A stretch of DNA of 5,755 nucleotides from Acetobacteraceae bacterium UBA6159 (GTDB taxonomy: Bacteria > Pseudomonadota > Alphaproteobacteria > Acetobacterales > Acetobacteraceae): assembly GCA_002422345.1 (NCBI GenBank), contig DIUL01000126.1, forward strand, positions 1-5,755, given 5' to 3'. Position numbers and translations under genes: made by a program. Position 1 is the stretch's first letter. The number at the start of each line of letters is the position of its first letter. This document shows, one piece after another, positions 5,582 to 5,755 of the stretch. The notes beneath the pieces were generated by a model. It was not told where the DNA came from. It saw only the letters and a program-made list of their open reading frames with translations, and made no database searches.

Positions 5582-5755
5582 CGTGGCTTCTCGGTGTCGT
5601 GCTCGATCATACCCCGTGGTGGGCATGGGCGTTGGCCGCGCTCGCTGCCCTTGCCGCGACGTATCAGCTCTGGTGGCCGATCTGGCTCGCCCTCCCGACG
5701 CCTGTGAAGGCGGGAGTAGCTACCGCCGGCGCTGCCATCCTCGCCTATCTCGCAG
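5578..5755 (+). CDS. Trp-rich membrane protein, holin or inner-membrane spanin candidate (3' end outside window)
   Basis: The ATG at 5578 overlaps the endolysin stop by 4 nt (ATGA), and the frame is open to the right edge, giving 59 visible residues. Residues about 14-39 (PWWAWALAALAALAATYQLW onward) form one long hydrophobic segment, and residues 43-59 (VKAGVATAGAAILAYLA) begin a second, separated by LPTPVK. Seven of the first 36 residues are tryptophan (3, 14, 15, 17, 32, 33, 36). Its position after the endolysin and its hydrophobicity fit a holin. The same kind of N-terminus, however, also occurs in Rz-like inner-membrane spanins, in which a coiled coil follows the membrane part. The missing 3' end decides between these two. 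Translation is likely coupled to the endolysin. Confidence 0.8.
   Translation, partial: MTWLLGVVLDHTPWWAWALAALAALAATYQLWWPIWLALPTPVKAGVATAGAAILAYLA

Noticed and set aside
1..5755. CRISPR arrays, tRNA genes, insertion sequences, attachment sites, reverse transcriptase or defence genes
   Set aside because: I saw no regularly spaced repeats, tRNA-like cloverleaf sequence, transposase motifs or terminal repeats. Nearly all bases are accounted for by tail and lysis genes.

Overview
This window is a piece of a tailed-bacteriophage or prophage genome, covering the distal-tail (host-recognition) genes and the start of the lysis genes. Every supportable gene lies on the + strand and they are tightly packed: gaps are 1-12 nt apart from one of 67 nt, and two junctions overlap. 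GC content is high (roughly 60% by eye, with strong GC bias at third codon positions). Together with the style of the GH108 endolysin and the tail-module sequences, this suggests an alphaproteobacterial host, such as a Rhizobiales- or Rhodobacterales-type bacterium. That is an inference from family resemblance. No integrase, attachment site or bacterial gene is present, so a free phage cannot be told from a prophage.

Bases 1-590 are the 3' part of a collar-type tail fibre protein with HxH metal-binding motifs. Bases 598-945 encode a small all-beta protein resembling a baseplate adaptor. Bases 955-3006 encode a 683-residue tailspike with an adaptor-like N-terminus, a beta-helix-like middle and a C1q/TNF-like C-terminal knob. 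Bases 3019-3351 and 3351-3524 encode two small unrecognised proteins of 110 and 57 residues. Bases 3526-4722 encode a second tail fibre or receptor-binding protein with a lectin-like N-terminal part and a compact C-terminal 'GDFVWN' module. A strong intrinsic terminator (4756-4778) follows. The lysis genes come next: a GH108 endolysin with a C-terminal membrane segment (4790-5581), and, overlapping it by 4 nt, a tryptophan-rich membrane protein that runs off the window and is probably a holin or inner-membrane spanin (5578-5755).

The tail proteins probably form one adsorption device: a collar fibre, an adaptor and at least two different receptor-binding proteins. The endolysin and membrane protein would degrade and open the envelope late in infection. 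Three things deserve most attention. The first is the AT-richer island inside the tailspike gene (about 1921-2220), which carries a perfect 10-bp inverted repeat and a cluster of CGTTCA hexamers. The second is the terminator placed directly against the endolysin ribosome binding site with no evident promoter between. The third is the pair of small unrecognised genes embedded between the two receptor-binding protein genes. I did not find convincing evidence of an entirely new system such as defence genes, retroelements or CRISPR.
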